A stretch of 32,144 nt of DNA, taken from the NCBI RefSeq assembly GCF_937997595.1, contig NZ_CALKTS010000153.1, positions 1 to 32,144 of the forward strand, read 5' to 3'. The notes under the pieces were generated by a model, which saw only the letters and a program-made list of their open reading frames with translations, made no database searches and was not told where the DNA came from. Each line of letters starts with the position of its first letter. The stretch's first letter is position 1. The position numbers were made by a program, and so were the translations under genes. Positions 14,836 to 23,006 of this stretch are shown piece by piece. This DNA comes from an uncultured Campylobacter sp. GTDB lineage: Bacteria; Campylobacterota; Campylobacteria; Campylobacterales; Campylobacteraceae.

Positions 14836-17598
14836 TTGAAAAAAATTTTTCGCCTAATCGTCGCGTTTCCGAAAATCACGCTTGCGCTGTTTACGGCGCT
14901 GGCGCTCTTTTTCGGATATTACTCCACAAAGCTAGAGATCGACGCTTCGAGCCAGACGCTTCTACTAGATAATGACAAAGACCTTCAAATTTGGCGCGAA
15001 GTATCCAAACGCTACGAAACGCCGAATTTCTTGGTGCTTGCATACACTCCCGCGGGCGATCTTTTAGCGCCCGAGACGATCCGCAAAATAGAGCAGATGG
15101 ATGCGGCTTTTTCCAAGCTTGATTTCGTCGCTAGCGTCACGGACATCACGAATGTGCCGCTTTTGCTAAACAAAGGTGGCGGTATGAGCGAGCTGCTTAA
15201 GCACATACCCACCCTTACCGACGCGGACGTAAATTTAACTGCGGCTAGGCGCGAGTTCGCCACAAGCCCCTTTTACGCATCAAATTTAGTAAGCGCCGAT
15301 TTTCGCACTACCGCAATTTTAATAAATTTAAAGCCGCAGATCCGCTACGAGGAGCTTTTGCACCTAAGAGACGGAGCCAAAAGCGCTCTAGAGCAAGCGG
15401 AGCATGAGAGCAACCGCTCCAAGGCTCAAATTTCACAGCTCAAAGATACGCTTAAAGCTTCGGAGCAAAATTTTAAATCCTACCGCGACGAGCTACGTGA
15501 AAAGGATCATCGCGACATTGTGGCTTTGCGCGCGCTGATCGCAGGCTTTGAGAAGGAATTTGCGGGCGATCGGCTGTTTTTGGGCGGATTAAATATGATC
15601 GCCGACGACATGGTGGGCTACGTCCGCTCGGATCTGGCGACCTACGGACTCGGCGCCTTGGTGCTTCTGTTAGCTTGCTTTTGGCTATTTTTTAGACAGG
15701 CGAAATTTATCCTGCTGCCGCTTATCATCTGCGCGTATTCGGTCGTACTCGCAGCGGGATTATTCGGCTTTTTGAGCTTTGAGGTCACGGTGATTAGCTC
15801 AAATTTCATAGCGCTTCAGCTCATCATCACGGTTTCGGTCTGTATCCACCTAATCGTCGCCTACCGCGAGTTTAGCGCGCGCTTTCACGCCTTTTCGCAG
15901 CGTCAGCTCGTTTATGCAGTGCTGCGCGAGCGCGCAAGACCCTGCTTTTTCGCGATCTTTACGACCGTTATCGGCTTTATGTCGCTAATTTTTTGCGATA
16001 TAAAGCCCGTAATTTCTCTGGGAATTATGATGAGCGTAGGCATCAGTATCTCGCTAGTTACGGCATTTGGAGTATTCGGCGCGGTTATGTCGCTTCTAAG
16101 GCGCACGCACAATAACCGCAGCTTCGAGCAGCATTTTAAATTTACGCTTTGGTGCGCCGAAACGGCGCTACGTAGCAGAAGCGCGGTCTATGGCGTGTGC
16201 GCTGCGGCGGTGATCTTTGGACTATACGGTATCTCGCAGCTGCGCGTCGAAAACAGCTTCATCGGCTACTTTAAAAAAAGCACCGACATCCGCGCGGGTA
16301 TGGAGGTTATCGATACAAATCTCGGCGGAACGATCCCGCTTGATATCGTCGTTAAATTTAAAAGCGCGAGCGGCGCAGATTCTGCTAGCGGAAGCGTAAA
16401 TTCTAAAAACGGCGAAAATTCCAATCCCGCTGGGCGAAATTTTGCGGCAAATTCTACTCGGCAAAATTCTATCGCGCAAAATTCCGCTACTCAGAATTCT
16501 ACCGCCGCGATACAAAATTCTATTGCAGAAAATTCTATGCCCCAAGGTTCCGCTGCGGCAACACAACCAAGCGACGCCGCAAATTCAGATCAAACCCACG
16601 CCGCAAATTTAGAACAAAATTCCACTGCGAGCGACGATTTTGGCGATTTCGAAGCCGAATACGCCGCCAACGAAAACAAGCCGCAGTATTGGTTCACCTC
16701 CGAAAAGATGCGTATCATCGGCAAAATAGATGATTTTTTGAAGGACAAAAACGTCACGGGACACGAGTTTATTGGCAACGTAAGCTCGCTCGCATCGCTT
16801 TTAAAGCTCGGCAAGCAGATTAATCAGGGGCGCGATCTGGACGATCTAAGCCTTGCTCTAATCTACTCTGAAATGCCGGAAAACTACCGCGAGATGGTGC
16901 TTTCACCTTTTGTAAATATCGAAGCGAACGAGGCGCACTTTAGCGTCCGCACGATAGACAGCGATCCGCGCTTACGCAGAGCAAAATTCCTAAAAGATCT
17001 GCAAAGCGGGCTAAATTCTTTGCTCGAAGGCGAGCAGGCAAGCGCGCAGATCAGCGGCATAATGGTGCTTTATAACAATATGCTTCAAAGCCTGATGAGC
17101 TCACAGATAGGCACTTTGGGTATCACCGTGCTCGTGCTTTTCGTGCTTTTCGTGATCATCTTTCGCTCGCTGTCATACGCGCTTATCGCGATCGTCGTAA
17201 ATTTAATCCCGCTTTGCGCCTGCTTCGGCATCATGGGGGTTGCAGGCATCCCGCTGGATATCATGAGTATCACGATAGCAGCGATTAGCATCGGTATCGG
17301 CGTGGACGACGTCATCCACTACATCTACCGCTACAAACGGGAGTTTGCGCGCCTGGGCGACGAGGCCGCGGCAATCCGCGCGAGCCACGCAAGTATCGGA
17401 TACGCGATGTATTATACGTCGTTTGCGATCATTTTGGGATTCAGCGTGATGATGATGAGCAATTTCTGGCCTACGATCTACTTCGGGCTGCTGATATGTC
17501 TGGTGATGAGCCTGCTACTTTTGGGCGCGCTCATAATCCTGCCGTCGCTAATAATGAGCCGAAAGGGTTTGAAATTTAGCCTCTTTAAAGCTAAATAA
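14836..17598 (+). CDS. RND/MMPL-family transporter
   Basis: This is a 920 aa inner-membrane transporter of the MMPL/HpnN-like RND superfamily, likely moving lipids or hydrophobic compounds by proton exchange. It has one N-terminal membrane segment (10-27), a first periplasmic loop with a coiled coil (about 180-225), a five- to six-helix membrane block (about 265-425), a segment near 455, a second periplasmic loop, and a second helix block (about 755-910) with ISIGIGVDDVIHYIYRYKRE, the conserved acidic proton-relay helix. The second loop carries an odd Asn/Ser/Gln-rich insert at about 515-605. It starts TTG. C. jejuni has the same mlaA-mlaC-RND order, so a role in intermembrane lipid transport is likely but unproven. 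Confidence 0.88.
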   Translation: MKKIFRLIVAFPKITLALFTALALFFGYYSTKLEIDASSQTLLLDNDKDLQIWREVSKRYETPNFLVLAYTPAGDLLAPETIRKIEQMDAAFSKLDFVASVTDITNVPLLLNKGGGMSELLKHIPTLTDADVNLTAARREFATSPFYASNLVSADFRTTAILINLKPQIRYEELLHLRDGAKSALEQAEHESNRSKAQISQLKDTLKASEQNFKSYRDELREKDHRDIVALRALIAGFEKEFAGDRLFLGGLNMIADDMVGYVRSDLATYGLGALVLLLACFWLFFRQAKFILLPLIICAYSVVLAAGLFGFLSFEVTVISSNFIALQLIITVSVCIHLIVAYREFSARFHAFSQRQLVYAVLRERARPCFFAIFTTVIGFMSLIFCDIKPVISLGIMMSVGISISLVTAFGVFGAVMSLLRRTHNNRSFEQHFKFTLWCAETALRSRSAVYGVCAAAVIFGLYGISQLRVENSFIGYFKKSTDIRAGMEVIDTNLGGTIPLDIVVKFKSASGADSASGSVNSKNGENSNPAGRNFAANSTRQNSIAQNSATQNSTAAIQNSIAENSMPQGSAAATQPSDAANSDQTHAANLEQNSTASDDFGDFEAEYAANENKPQYWFTSEKMRIIGKIDDFLKDKNVTGHEFIGNVSSLASLLKLGKQINQGRDLDDLSLALIYSEMPENYREMVLSPFVNIEANEAHFSVRTIDSDPRLRRAKFLKDLQSGLNSLLEGEQASAQISGIMVLYNNMLQSLMSSQIGTLGITVLVLFVLFVIIFRSLSYALIAIVVNLIPLCACFGIMGVAGIPLDIMSITIAAISIGIGVDDVIHYIYRYKREFARLGDEAAAIRASHASIGYAMYYTSFAIILGFSVMMMSNFWPTIYFGLLICLVMSLLLLGALIILPSLIMSRKGLKFSLFKAK
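16396..16627 (+). repeat. In-frame low-complexity RAATTY-rich insert in RND gene
   Basis: About 230 bp hold twelve RAATTY hexamers (ten AAATTC/GAATTC and two AAATTT), spaced irregularly at about 10-40 bp. Translated, this gives repeated Asn-Ser units (QNS, ENS, ANS) between well-conserved parts of the second periplasmic loop. The reading frame is preserved. Confidence 0.75.
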
Positions 17599-17610
17599 AT
17601 TTTATCTCGC

Positions 17611-17616
17611 TATAAT
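17611..17616 (+). promoter_or_regulatory. -10 box for selC
   Basis: A consensus TATAAT lies 12 nt before the tRNA 5' end and 12 nt past the RND stop codon, so selC can be transcribed on its own. No good -35 is seen, as is common in Campylobacter. Confidence 0.5.
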
Positions 17617-17628
17617 TTGCCACATTTG

Positions 17629-17725
17629 GAGAGGATGGCGACCTGGTGGCGTCTGCGGACTTCAAATCCGATAGGAGGGCGGTTGACCGTTTTCCGGGGG
17701 GTTCGATTCCCTCCCTCTCTCGCCA
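17629..17725 (+). tRNA. selC: tRNA-Sec (anticodon TCA)
   Basis: This tRNA delivers selenocysteine at UGA codons with SelB. The anticodon loop CTTCAAA holds TCA between CGGA and TCCG. The variable arm is very long (GGAGGGCGG, TTGA loop, CCGTTTTCC), a tRNA-Sec hallmark. The T arm has loop TTCGATT and a GC-rich stem, and CCA is encoded. The total is about 97 nt. The acceptor pairs GAGAGG with TCTCTC cleanly for six pairs (one G-T), but the inner pairs expected for an 8 bp Sec acceptor stem are poor, and the 5' end could be one base earlier. Confidence 0.9.
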
Positions 17726-17866
17726 AATTCTTTCATTAAATTTTACTTTTACGATTCTTGATCTCTAGCGCTTTGCGAATTTATTTCAAATTTCGGCTTT
17801 AAATTTATACGTTATTAAGTGGAGATCGGTAGTATTATTTTCAGAATTTATTTCAAAGGATCAAAG

Positions 17867-18595
17867 ATGAAATATGCGCTAGGTGCTGCGCTTGCGGCGT
17901 TGATTTTTGCGGGATGCGGCGATGACGATGTGGGGCTTGTCAAAAACTACACCCTGCCGGATTTTGAATCTATGAGTATCGGCGCGGCGATTAAGGGCTC
18001 GAAAATCTGCAAAAATATCACCTGGAGCAAAGAGGAAAACGGCGGATTAAAGACGGTTAAGATGGTCTGCGACGTGGATGTAGAGCATAGGCTTAAATCA
18101 TATAAACAAGAGATGTTAGACTCATCTTTAAAAAGGGTTATGACTTTTTATGAGGGCAAGGCTTACGACGCGCAAGGTTTGCTTAAGCTGGCAAAAGAAC
18201 ACTGTAAATTAAACGAAGCTAAATTTCAAGAAACGCTTAAAAACCAAAGGCAAAATAGAATTTTTGAGGAGGAATGGAAGTCGGTCGATTGCGACGACAA
18301 ATTAAAAGGGGAGATACTAAAAGAAAGCGATACCGAAATCTACATAGACTCTATTATAGAGCGCTTAAAAGCAGCCATTTATTACTCGCAAATAACCGCA
18401 GAGCAATTGGACGCGAGCTTCGGACATAAAGAAGGTGGATCATCAAAGCTTGCTATCGAGCTAAATTTTATCGTAAATGCTGATAAAAGCGTAAGTCTGT
18501 CCGATAAATTTAAACTCATCACGAACGGCAAAGAAGATCCTGTAAATAAAACGAAGTCAAAAGATATCATCGCGGGCTTCTACGAAAGGCAGTAA
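17867..18595 (+). CDS. Unrecognised lipoprotein
   Basis: This 242 aa protein has a lipoprotein signal peptide (MKYALGAALAALIFAGC, lipobox FAGC), so it is probably anchored in a membrane facing the periplasm. I recognise no family. The mature part is hydrophilic and Lys/Glu-rich, with four cysteines (in SKICKN, KMVCDV, KEHCKL, SVDCDD) that could form two disulfides, and a C-terminal strand-rich part (LAIELNFIVNADKS). I chose the ATG at 17867 behind AAAGGA; a GTG at 17819 would destroy the signal peptide. Base use is more AT-rich than its neighbours. It is the first gene after selC and is followed by a good terminator. Confidence 0.85.
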   Translation: MKYALGAALAALIFAGCGDDDVGLVKNYTLPDFESMSIGAAIKGSKICKNITWSKEENGGLKTVKMVCDVDVEHRLKSYKQEMLDSSLKRVMTFYEGKAYDAQGLLKLAKEHCKLNEAKFQETLKNQRQNRIFEEEWKSVDCDDKLKGEILKESDTEIYIDSIIERLKAAIYYSQITAEQLDASFGHKEGGSSKLAIELNFIVNADKSVSLSDKFKLITNGKEDPVNKTKSKDIIAGFYERQ

Positions 18596-18608
18596 GCGCC
18601 TCATTTTA

Positions 18609-18650
18609 CGGCTAAATTTGATAAAATTTTAAAATTTAGCCGCTTTTTTT
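18609..18650 (+). terminator. Rho-independent terminator after the lipoprotein gene
   Basis: A perfect 11 bp stem (CGGCTAAATTT / AAATTTAGCCG) with a 12 nt loop is followed at once by C and seven T residues. It ends plus-strand transcription before the convergent trxB. Confidence 0.85.
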
Positions 18651-18752
18651 ATATCAAAATTTCATTCAAAATTTCAGGCGTGGTTTTAAATTTAAAGCGC
18701 GGCGGAAGTAGTTTCGCTCGCCGCGCCGTGAAATTTTACGCCGAAGATAGGC

Positions 18753-19697
18753 CTATTTGTCGTGTCCTTGCAGATACGCGATCGCGCTAAGTGCGGCAAC
18801 CGCGCCGTCGCCTGCCGCGCAAACGACTTGTTTAGGCGCATCTTGTCTCATATCGCCCGCCGCAAATAGCCCGTGTACACTTGTTTGCATCTTTAAATTT
18901 ACCGCGACCTGTCCGCCCGGCGTGACGTCGCAGATGAACTTGCCACTTTCGTCTTTTAGCACCTCATTTCGCACATCAAGCCCTACGAATACGAAGATCC
19001 CAGGCAGCTGCAGCTCGCGCATGGCGCCGCTTGTTTTATCTTTGACGACGACGCCCGTTACGCCGCTTGCATCGCCCTTGATCTGCTCTACGAGCGCGTT
19101 TGTGATGAGCTCGATATTTTCACTTTCGCGCACCTTTTGCACGGTCGAAGGCGCAGCGCGAAACTCATCGCGACGGTGAATCAGATAGACTTTAGAGCAA
19201 ATTTTAGCTAGATACAGCGACTCCTCTAGCGCCGTGTCGCCGCCGCCGAGGACAGCAACCTCTTTGCCCTTATAAAAAAACCCGTCGCAGGTCGCGCAGG
19301 TACTGACGCCGCGACCGAAGAACTCATCCTCGCCCTCAATCCCCGCGCGGCGCGGAGTAGAGCCCGTAGCGACGATAACGGCACGCGCGCGACGTGTTTG
19401 ATCGCCCTCGAGATAGATCGTAAAATTTCCATCGCCGTCTTTTGAGACGCGCAGCACGCGCACCATCTCATGCTTTAAGCCGAAGCGGAAGCACTGCTCC
19501 TGCCAAGGCGCCATAAAGCTCATCCCGTCGGTTACCGCGGCGACGCCCGGATAGTTTTCCATCTCGGAGCTTGAGGTGATCTGCCCGCCGGGCATACCCA
19601 TCTCAAACATCACGACGTCTTTTAAACCGCCTCTAGTAGCATAAAGCCCCGCCGCTAGCCCTGCAGGGCCGCCGCCGATAATTGCTAAATCTAACAT
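18753..19697 (-). CDS. trxB: Thioredoxin reductase
   Basis: This flavoenzyme reduces thioredoxin with NADPH in the cytoplasm. The 314 aa length is typical. The FAD site GGGPAGLAAG (8-17), the redox pair CATC (Cys134, Cys137), the NAD(P)H loop GGGDTALEESLYLA with the downstream HRRDEFRA typical of NADPH binding, and GLFAAGDM near the C terminus are all present. It starts ATG behind AAGGAGAA, 110 nt after trxA, with a hairpin between the two genes. The trxA-trxB pairing fits the C. jejuni order. Confidence 0.97.
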   Translation of the reverse strand: MLDLAIIGGGPAGLAAGLYATRGGLKDVVMFEMGMPGGQITSSSEMENYPGVAAVTDGMSFMAPWQEQCFRFGLKHEMVRVLRVSKDGDGNFTIYLEGDQTRRARAVIVATGSTPRRAGIEGEDEFFGRGVSTCATCDGFFYKGKEVAVLGGGDTALEESLYLAKICSKVYLIHRRDEFRAAPSTVQKVRESENIELITNALVEQIKGDASGVTGVVVKDKTSGAMRELQLPGIFVFVGLDVRNEVLKDESGKFICDVTPGGQVAVNLKMQTSVHGLFAAGDMRQDAPKQVVCAAGDGAVAALSAIAYLQGHDK

Positions 19698-19705
19698 TTT
19701 TTCTC

Positions 19706-19723
19706 CTTAATTATTTTATTAAG
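19706..19723. repeat. Inverted repeat overlapping the trxB ribosome site
   Basis: CTTAAT and ATTAAG flank TATTTT. On the minus strand the second arm runs into the AAGGAG ribosome site of trxB, so the structure or a bound protein could affect initiation. The stem is short and AT-rich; the function is unknown. Confidence 0.3.
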
Positions 19724-19780
19724 TAAAGCCGCAGGTATTAAATTTACGAATTTAATTAATAAAACGATGAGTGGGAGAAG

Positions 19781-19801
19781 AAAGGGCGAAAGCCGCCCTT
19801 T
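19781..19801 (-). terminator. Hairpin between trxA and trxB
   Basis: A perfect 8 bp stem (AAAGGGCG / CGCCCTTT) with a 5 nt loop lies just past the trxA stop. Only a mixed TTTCTTCT tract follows on the minus strand, so it is probably a partial terminator that lets some transcription reach trxB. Confidence 0.5.
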
Positions 19802-19807
19802 TAAAAT

Positions 19808-20122
19808 TTACAGAAGCGAGTTTAGCTTGTCGGCTATGATCTGCTTGGATTGCGCACCGATGAGCTGAGCTTTTAGCTCGCCGTCTTTGAAAAATAGAAT
19901 CGTAGGGATCGAGCGGACGCCGAACTGCACCGCAAGATCCTGCGCTTCGTCGGTATTTACTTTGCAAATTTTAGCCTTGCCCTCGTAATCGTTCGCAAGC
20001 TCCTCGATGATCGGGGCGATCATACGGCACGGCCCGCACCAAGGTGCCCAAAAATCGACTAGCGCGACACCCTCTTTAATAACGTCGAAATTCTCCGAAG
20101 TAAGCTCTATATACTTTCCCAT
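19808..20122 (-). CDS. trxA: Thioredoxin
   Basis: This is a 104 aa classical thioredoxin, a cytoplasmic dithiol donor. The active site is WCGPC (Cys29, Cys32), with the buried Asp in VDFWAPWC and the cis-proline loop RSIPTILFF. Start and length are canonical. The ribosome site AAGGAGAA and a TATAAT -10 (20152-20157) precede it, so it heads the trxA-trxB unit. Confidence 0.98.
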   Translation of the reverse strand: MGKYIELTSENFDVIKEGVALVDFWAPWCGPCRMIAPIIEELANDYEGKAKICKVNTDEAQDLAVQFGVRSIPTILFFKDGELKAQLIGAQSKQIIADKLNSLL

Positions 20123-20151
20123 AATGTTCTCCTTGTGTTAAAATTCCGCGG

Positions 20152-20157
20152 ATTATA
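20152..20157 (-). promoter_or_regulatory. -10 box for trxA
   Basis: A consensus TATAAT on the minus strand lies 29 nt upstream of the trxA ATG, with an AT-rich tract before it and no clear -35. Confidence 0.5.
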
Positions 20158-20192
20158 GTTTATTATCTTAAATAAATAATAAAAATTCTAAT

Positions 20193-20531
20193 TTAAAAAG
20201 ATATGTTGGCGATAAATTTTATCTGCTTTGTATAAACTTCCACGACGTCGATCTGCCACGGCTCGTCCGTATCGCAGCTCATCAGATAAAATTCCGCCGC
20301 CTTTAAAATTTTAGCCATCTTGGCGCCCGTCACGCGCTCTACGGCGTCATAATCGCCGCTCGTGGCCTTCACCTCTACAAAGTGCAAAATTCCGCCCTTG
20401 CGCGCGACGATATCAATCTCGCCGAAGCGACAGCGGAAATTTCGCTTTAAAATTTCAAACCCTTCGCCGCGTAAAAATTCCGCCGCACGGTCCTCGCAGG
20501 CAAAGCCAAAAAGATATTCTTTTAAGCTCAA
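20193..20531 (-). CDS. YraN / UPF0102 family nuclease-like protein
   Basis: This 112 aa protein belongs to the YraN family, which has a restriction-endonuclease-like fold; its cellular role is poorly defined. The PD-(D/E)XK-type core is visible: Glu in ACEDRAAEFL, FGEID (Glu38, Asp40) and VEVK (Glu53, Lys55). It starts TTG two bases after the hom stop, with only a weak GAAAG ribosome site, suggesting coupling to hom. Confidence 0.88.
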   Translation of the reverse strand: MSLKEYLFGFACEDRAAEFLRGEGFEILKRNFRCRFGEIDIVARKGGILHFVEVKATSGDYDAVERVTGAKMAKILKAAEFYLMSCDTDEPWQIDVVEVYTKQIKFIANISF

Positions 20532-20532
20532 C

Positions 20533-21801
20533 TTAACTTTCGATCCTGATCATAAAAGGCTTTTGCGTGATAAAATTTTCGCCGCTAATTATGCTTATTG
20601 CGCGCTTGATATCCTTCTCGCAGCACGTATGCGTCGTGAAAAACAGCGTCACTTCCTCATCCGTTTTGAGCTTCGGCTTTTGCAAAAAGCTGTCGATCGA
20701 AAGATCGTTTAAGCTCATAATGTTCGTAAGCTTCGCTAGCACGCCCTTTTCGTCGCGCACGCGCAGCCTGAAATAATACTTCGTGCGGATCTGCTCGCTC
20801 GGCAAAATTTGCATAAAATTTTCGCTCGGCAAAATTTTATATCCGAGCATCGGGTTTTTGTTATCGCGCGCGATGTCGATAAGATCGCTTATAACCGCAC
20901 TTGCCGTAGCGCTTCCGCCGGCGCCGGGGCCGTAATACATACTCTCGCCGACGCAGTCTCCGTAGATGCTCACGCCGTTCATCACGCCGTCTACTTTTGA
21001 AAGCATTTGATCCTTTGAAATGAGCGCAGGATGGACGCGCAGCTCGACTTTATTATCGCACGCGCGCTTGGCTACAGCAAGCAGCTTGATTATGAAATCA
21101 AATTCGCGCGCAAAATAGATATCCTCCTGCGTGATCTCCTCGATCCCCTCTATTAGGATATCTTCCGGATCGCCGTGCACGCCGTATGCGATGCTAGCTA
21201 AGATCAAAAGCTTATGCGCCGCATCGAACCCACCGATGTCAAAGCTTGGATCGGCTTCGGCATATCCGAGCTCTTGAGCTCGCTTTAGCGCGTCTTCAAA
21301 TTTCTCGTTTTTTTGCATCATATTCGTAAGTATGAAGTTACTCGTGCCGTTTACGATGCCGATTATTTTTTCGATACGATTGGCGCTTAGCCCCTCGCGC
21401 AGGGTTTTGATAATCGGAATTCCGCCCGCCACACTCGCTTCAAAGCCAAAAGGCGTATCGCCCGCCAAAGCCTGAAGCTTGTAGCGATGATAAGCCAAAA
21501 GTGCCTTATTTGCGGTAATGACCGCTTTTTTGCGCTTTAAAATTTCGCTTACGATCTCGTAGGGCTTTTCTATTCCACCCATAAGCTCTACAAAAACGTC
21601 GATGTCATCACGCTCAATGATGCTTTTTGCGTCGCTGCTAAGCGGAATTTGCACATCGCGCTTTTTACTCGTATCGCGCACAAGTCCGATTACTGGCTCT
21701 ATGCTAACGCCCGCGCGCGCAAGGATGATATCTTTGTTTTTGATCAAAATGTTTGCAACTTCGCTACCTACGGTACCGACGCCTAAAATCGCTACCTTCA
21801 T
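20533..21801 (-). CDS. hom: Homoserine dehydrogenase
   Basis: The enzyme reduces aspartate semialdehyde to homoserine for threonine and methionine synthesis. It has 422 aa. An N-terminal Rossmann fold has GVGTVG (7-12), the catalytic domain has NGTSNFILT, FDIGGFDAAHK and GPGAGGSATASAVISDL, and a C-terminal ACT domain (about 345-422, starting YYFRLRVRDEKGVLAKLT) is the likely site of threonine feedback control. The gene overlaps the aminotransferase stop by one base and is followed by yraN. Confidence 0.96.
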   Translation of the reverse strand: MKVAILGVGTVGSEVANILIKNKDIILARAGVSIEPVIGLVRDTSKKRDVQIPLSSDAKSIIERDDIDVFVELMGGIEKPYEIVSEILKRKKAVITANKALLAYHRYKLQALAGDTPFGFEASVAGGIPIIKTLREGLSANRIEKIIGIVNGTSNFILTNMMQKNEKFEDALKRAQELGYAEADPSFDIGGFDAAHKLLILASIAYGVHGDPEDILIEGIEEITQEDIYFAREFDFIIKLLAVAKRACDNKVELRVHPALISKDQMLSKVDGVMNGVSIYGDCVGESMYYGPGAGGSATASAVISDLIDIARDNKNPMLGYKILPSENFMQILPSEQIRTKYYFRLRVRDEKGVLAKLTNIMSLNDLSIDSFLQKPKLKTDEEVTLFFTTHTCCEKDIKRAISIISGENFITQKPFMIRIES

Positions 21802-23006
21802 CAGATCTCTTTCAAATATTTTTTTATATTTCTAGCGGCCTGGCGAATCCTGTTTTCGTTTTCGATAAAAGCGATCCGCACGTAATCGTCTCCCGCCGCG
21901 CCAAAACCCACGCCGGGACTTACGGCGACGCGCGCCTTGGTAAGAAGCTGTTTGGAAAACTCCATACTCCTTAGATGAGACGCCGCTGGCGGTAATTTCG
22001 CCCATGCAAACATCGACGCGCTAGGTTTTGCGATCTGCCAGCCCGCGTCCGCAAAAGCGTCAATCAAAAAATTTCTACGCTTCTCATAGCTCGCGCGGAT
22101 CTGCTCTACGCACTCCTGCGGCCCGTCTAGCGCGATCGTGGCGGCTACTTGGATCGGCGTAAACATGCCGTAATCAAACCACGATTTGATCTTTTTAAGC
22201 GCGGCGACAAGCTTTTTGTTGCCGCTAACAAAACCCACGCGCCAGCCCGCCATATTGTAGGTTTTAGAAAGCGTGTATGCCTCGACTGCGACATCCTTTG
22301 CGCCCTGGACCTCAAAGATCGACGGAGTTTTGTAACCCTCAAAAGCGATCTCTGCGTAAGCGATATCGCTGATGATATAAAACCGCTCCTGCCGCGCCAT
22401 CGCCACGAACCGCTCGTAGAAGCTCTTTTGCACGACGACGGTGGTGGGGTTGTGCGGGAAATTTACGACGACGTATTTTGGACGAGGAATGCTCTCGTCG
22501 AAGGTTTTTTGCAGATCGATGAAAAATTTGTTCTCATTAAAATTTAAATTCTCATCATAGGCAAGCGGGATTTTAACGACGTTACCTCCCGCGATGATGA
22601 AGGCTTGAGTATGTATCGGATACGCGGGATCAGGCACCACCGCGACATCGCCCGGATTTACGATCGCGCTTGTTAGATGCACGAAGCCCTCTTTGGAGCC
22701 CATCACCGCGACGATCTCGCTTTCCGGATCCAAGATCACGCCATATTTGCGCTTGTACCAATTCGCGCACGCAAGTCGCAGCTTGTAGATGCCCTGACTT
22801 ACGGAGTAGCCGTGGGTCTTGTCCTTTTGCGCGCTTTCGCAAAGCTTATCGATTATATGCTGCGGCGTCCTGCCGTCAGGATTGCCCATTGAAAAATCGA
22901 TTATATCCTCGCCGGCCCTACGTGCAGCCATTTTTATGGCATTGACCTCGGCAAAAACGTAATTGGGCAAACGCTCGATTTTTGAAAAACGGATTTCGTC
23001 AAACAT
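21801..23006 (-). CDS. alaC: AlaC-like PLP-dependent aminotransferase
   Basis: This is a fold-type I aminotransferase of 401 aa. The PLP lysine is Lys248 in TLSKTYNMAGWRVGF; Asn186 (NFPHNP), Asp214 and Tyr217 (SDIAYAE) and Arg256 complete the cofactor site. The N-terminal stretch IIDFSMGNPDGRTPQHI closely resembles E. coli AlaC (YfdZ), a glutamate-pyruvate aminotransferase, and separates it from AspC. Direct upstream coupling with hom could also mean work in aspartate-family metabolism. Substrate choice is inferred. C. jejuni has the same aminotransferase-hom pair. Confidence 0.88.
   Translation of the reverse strand: MFDEIRFSKIERLPNYVFAEVNAIKMAARRAGEDIIDFSMGNPDGRTPQHIIDKLCESAQKDKTHGYSVSQGIYKLRLACANWYKRKYGVILDPESEIVAVMGSKEGFVHLTSAIVNPGDVAVVPDPAYPIHTQAFIIAGGNVVKIPLAYDENLNFNENKFFIDLQKTFDESIPRPKYVVVNFPHNPTTVVVQKSFYERFVAMARQERFYIISDIAYAEIAFEGYKTPSIFEVQGAKDVAVEAYTLSKTYNMAGWRVGFVSGNKKLVAALKKIKSWFDYGMFTPIQVAATIALDGPQECVEQIRASYEKRRNFLIDAFADAGWQIAKPSASMFAWAKLPPAASHLRSMEFSKQLLTKARVAVSPGVGFGAAGDDYVRIAFIENENRIRQAARNIKKYLKEI

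Noticed and set aside
17629..18760. Integrated element at selC with att repeat
   Set aside because: No integrase gene and no second copy of the selC 3' end was seen downstream; only one lipoprotein gene lies there.
18757..19179. 140-codon plus-strand frame opposite trxB
   Set aside because: Antisense shadow of a well-conserved gene; composition reflects the trxB codons.
22149..22547. 132-codon plus-strand frame opposite the aminotransferase gene
   Set aside because: Antisense shadow of a conserved coding region with no ribosome site.
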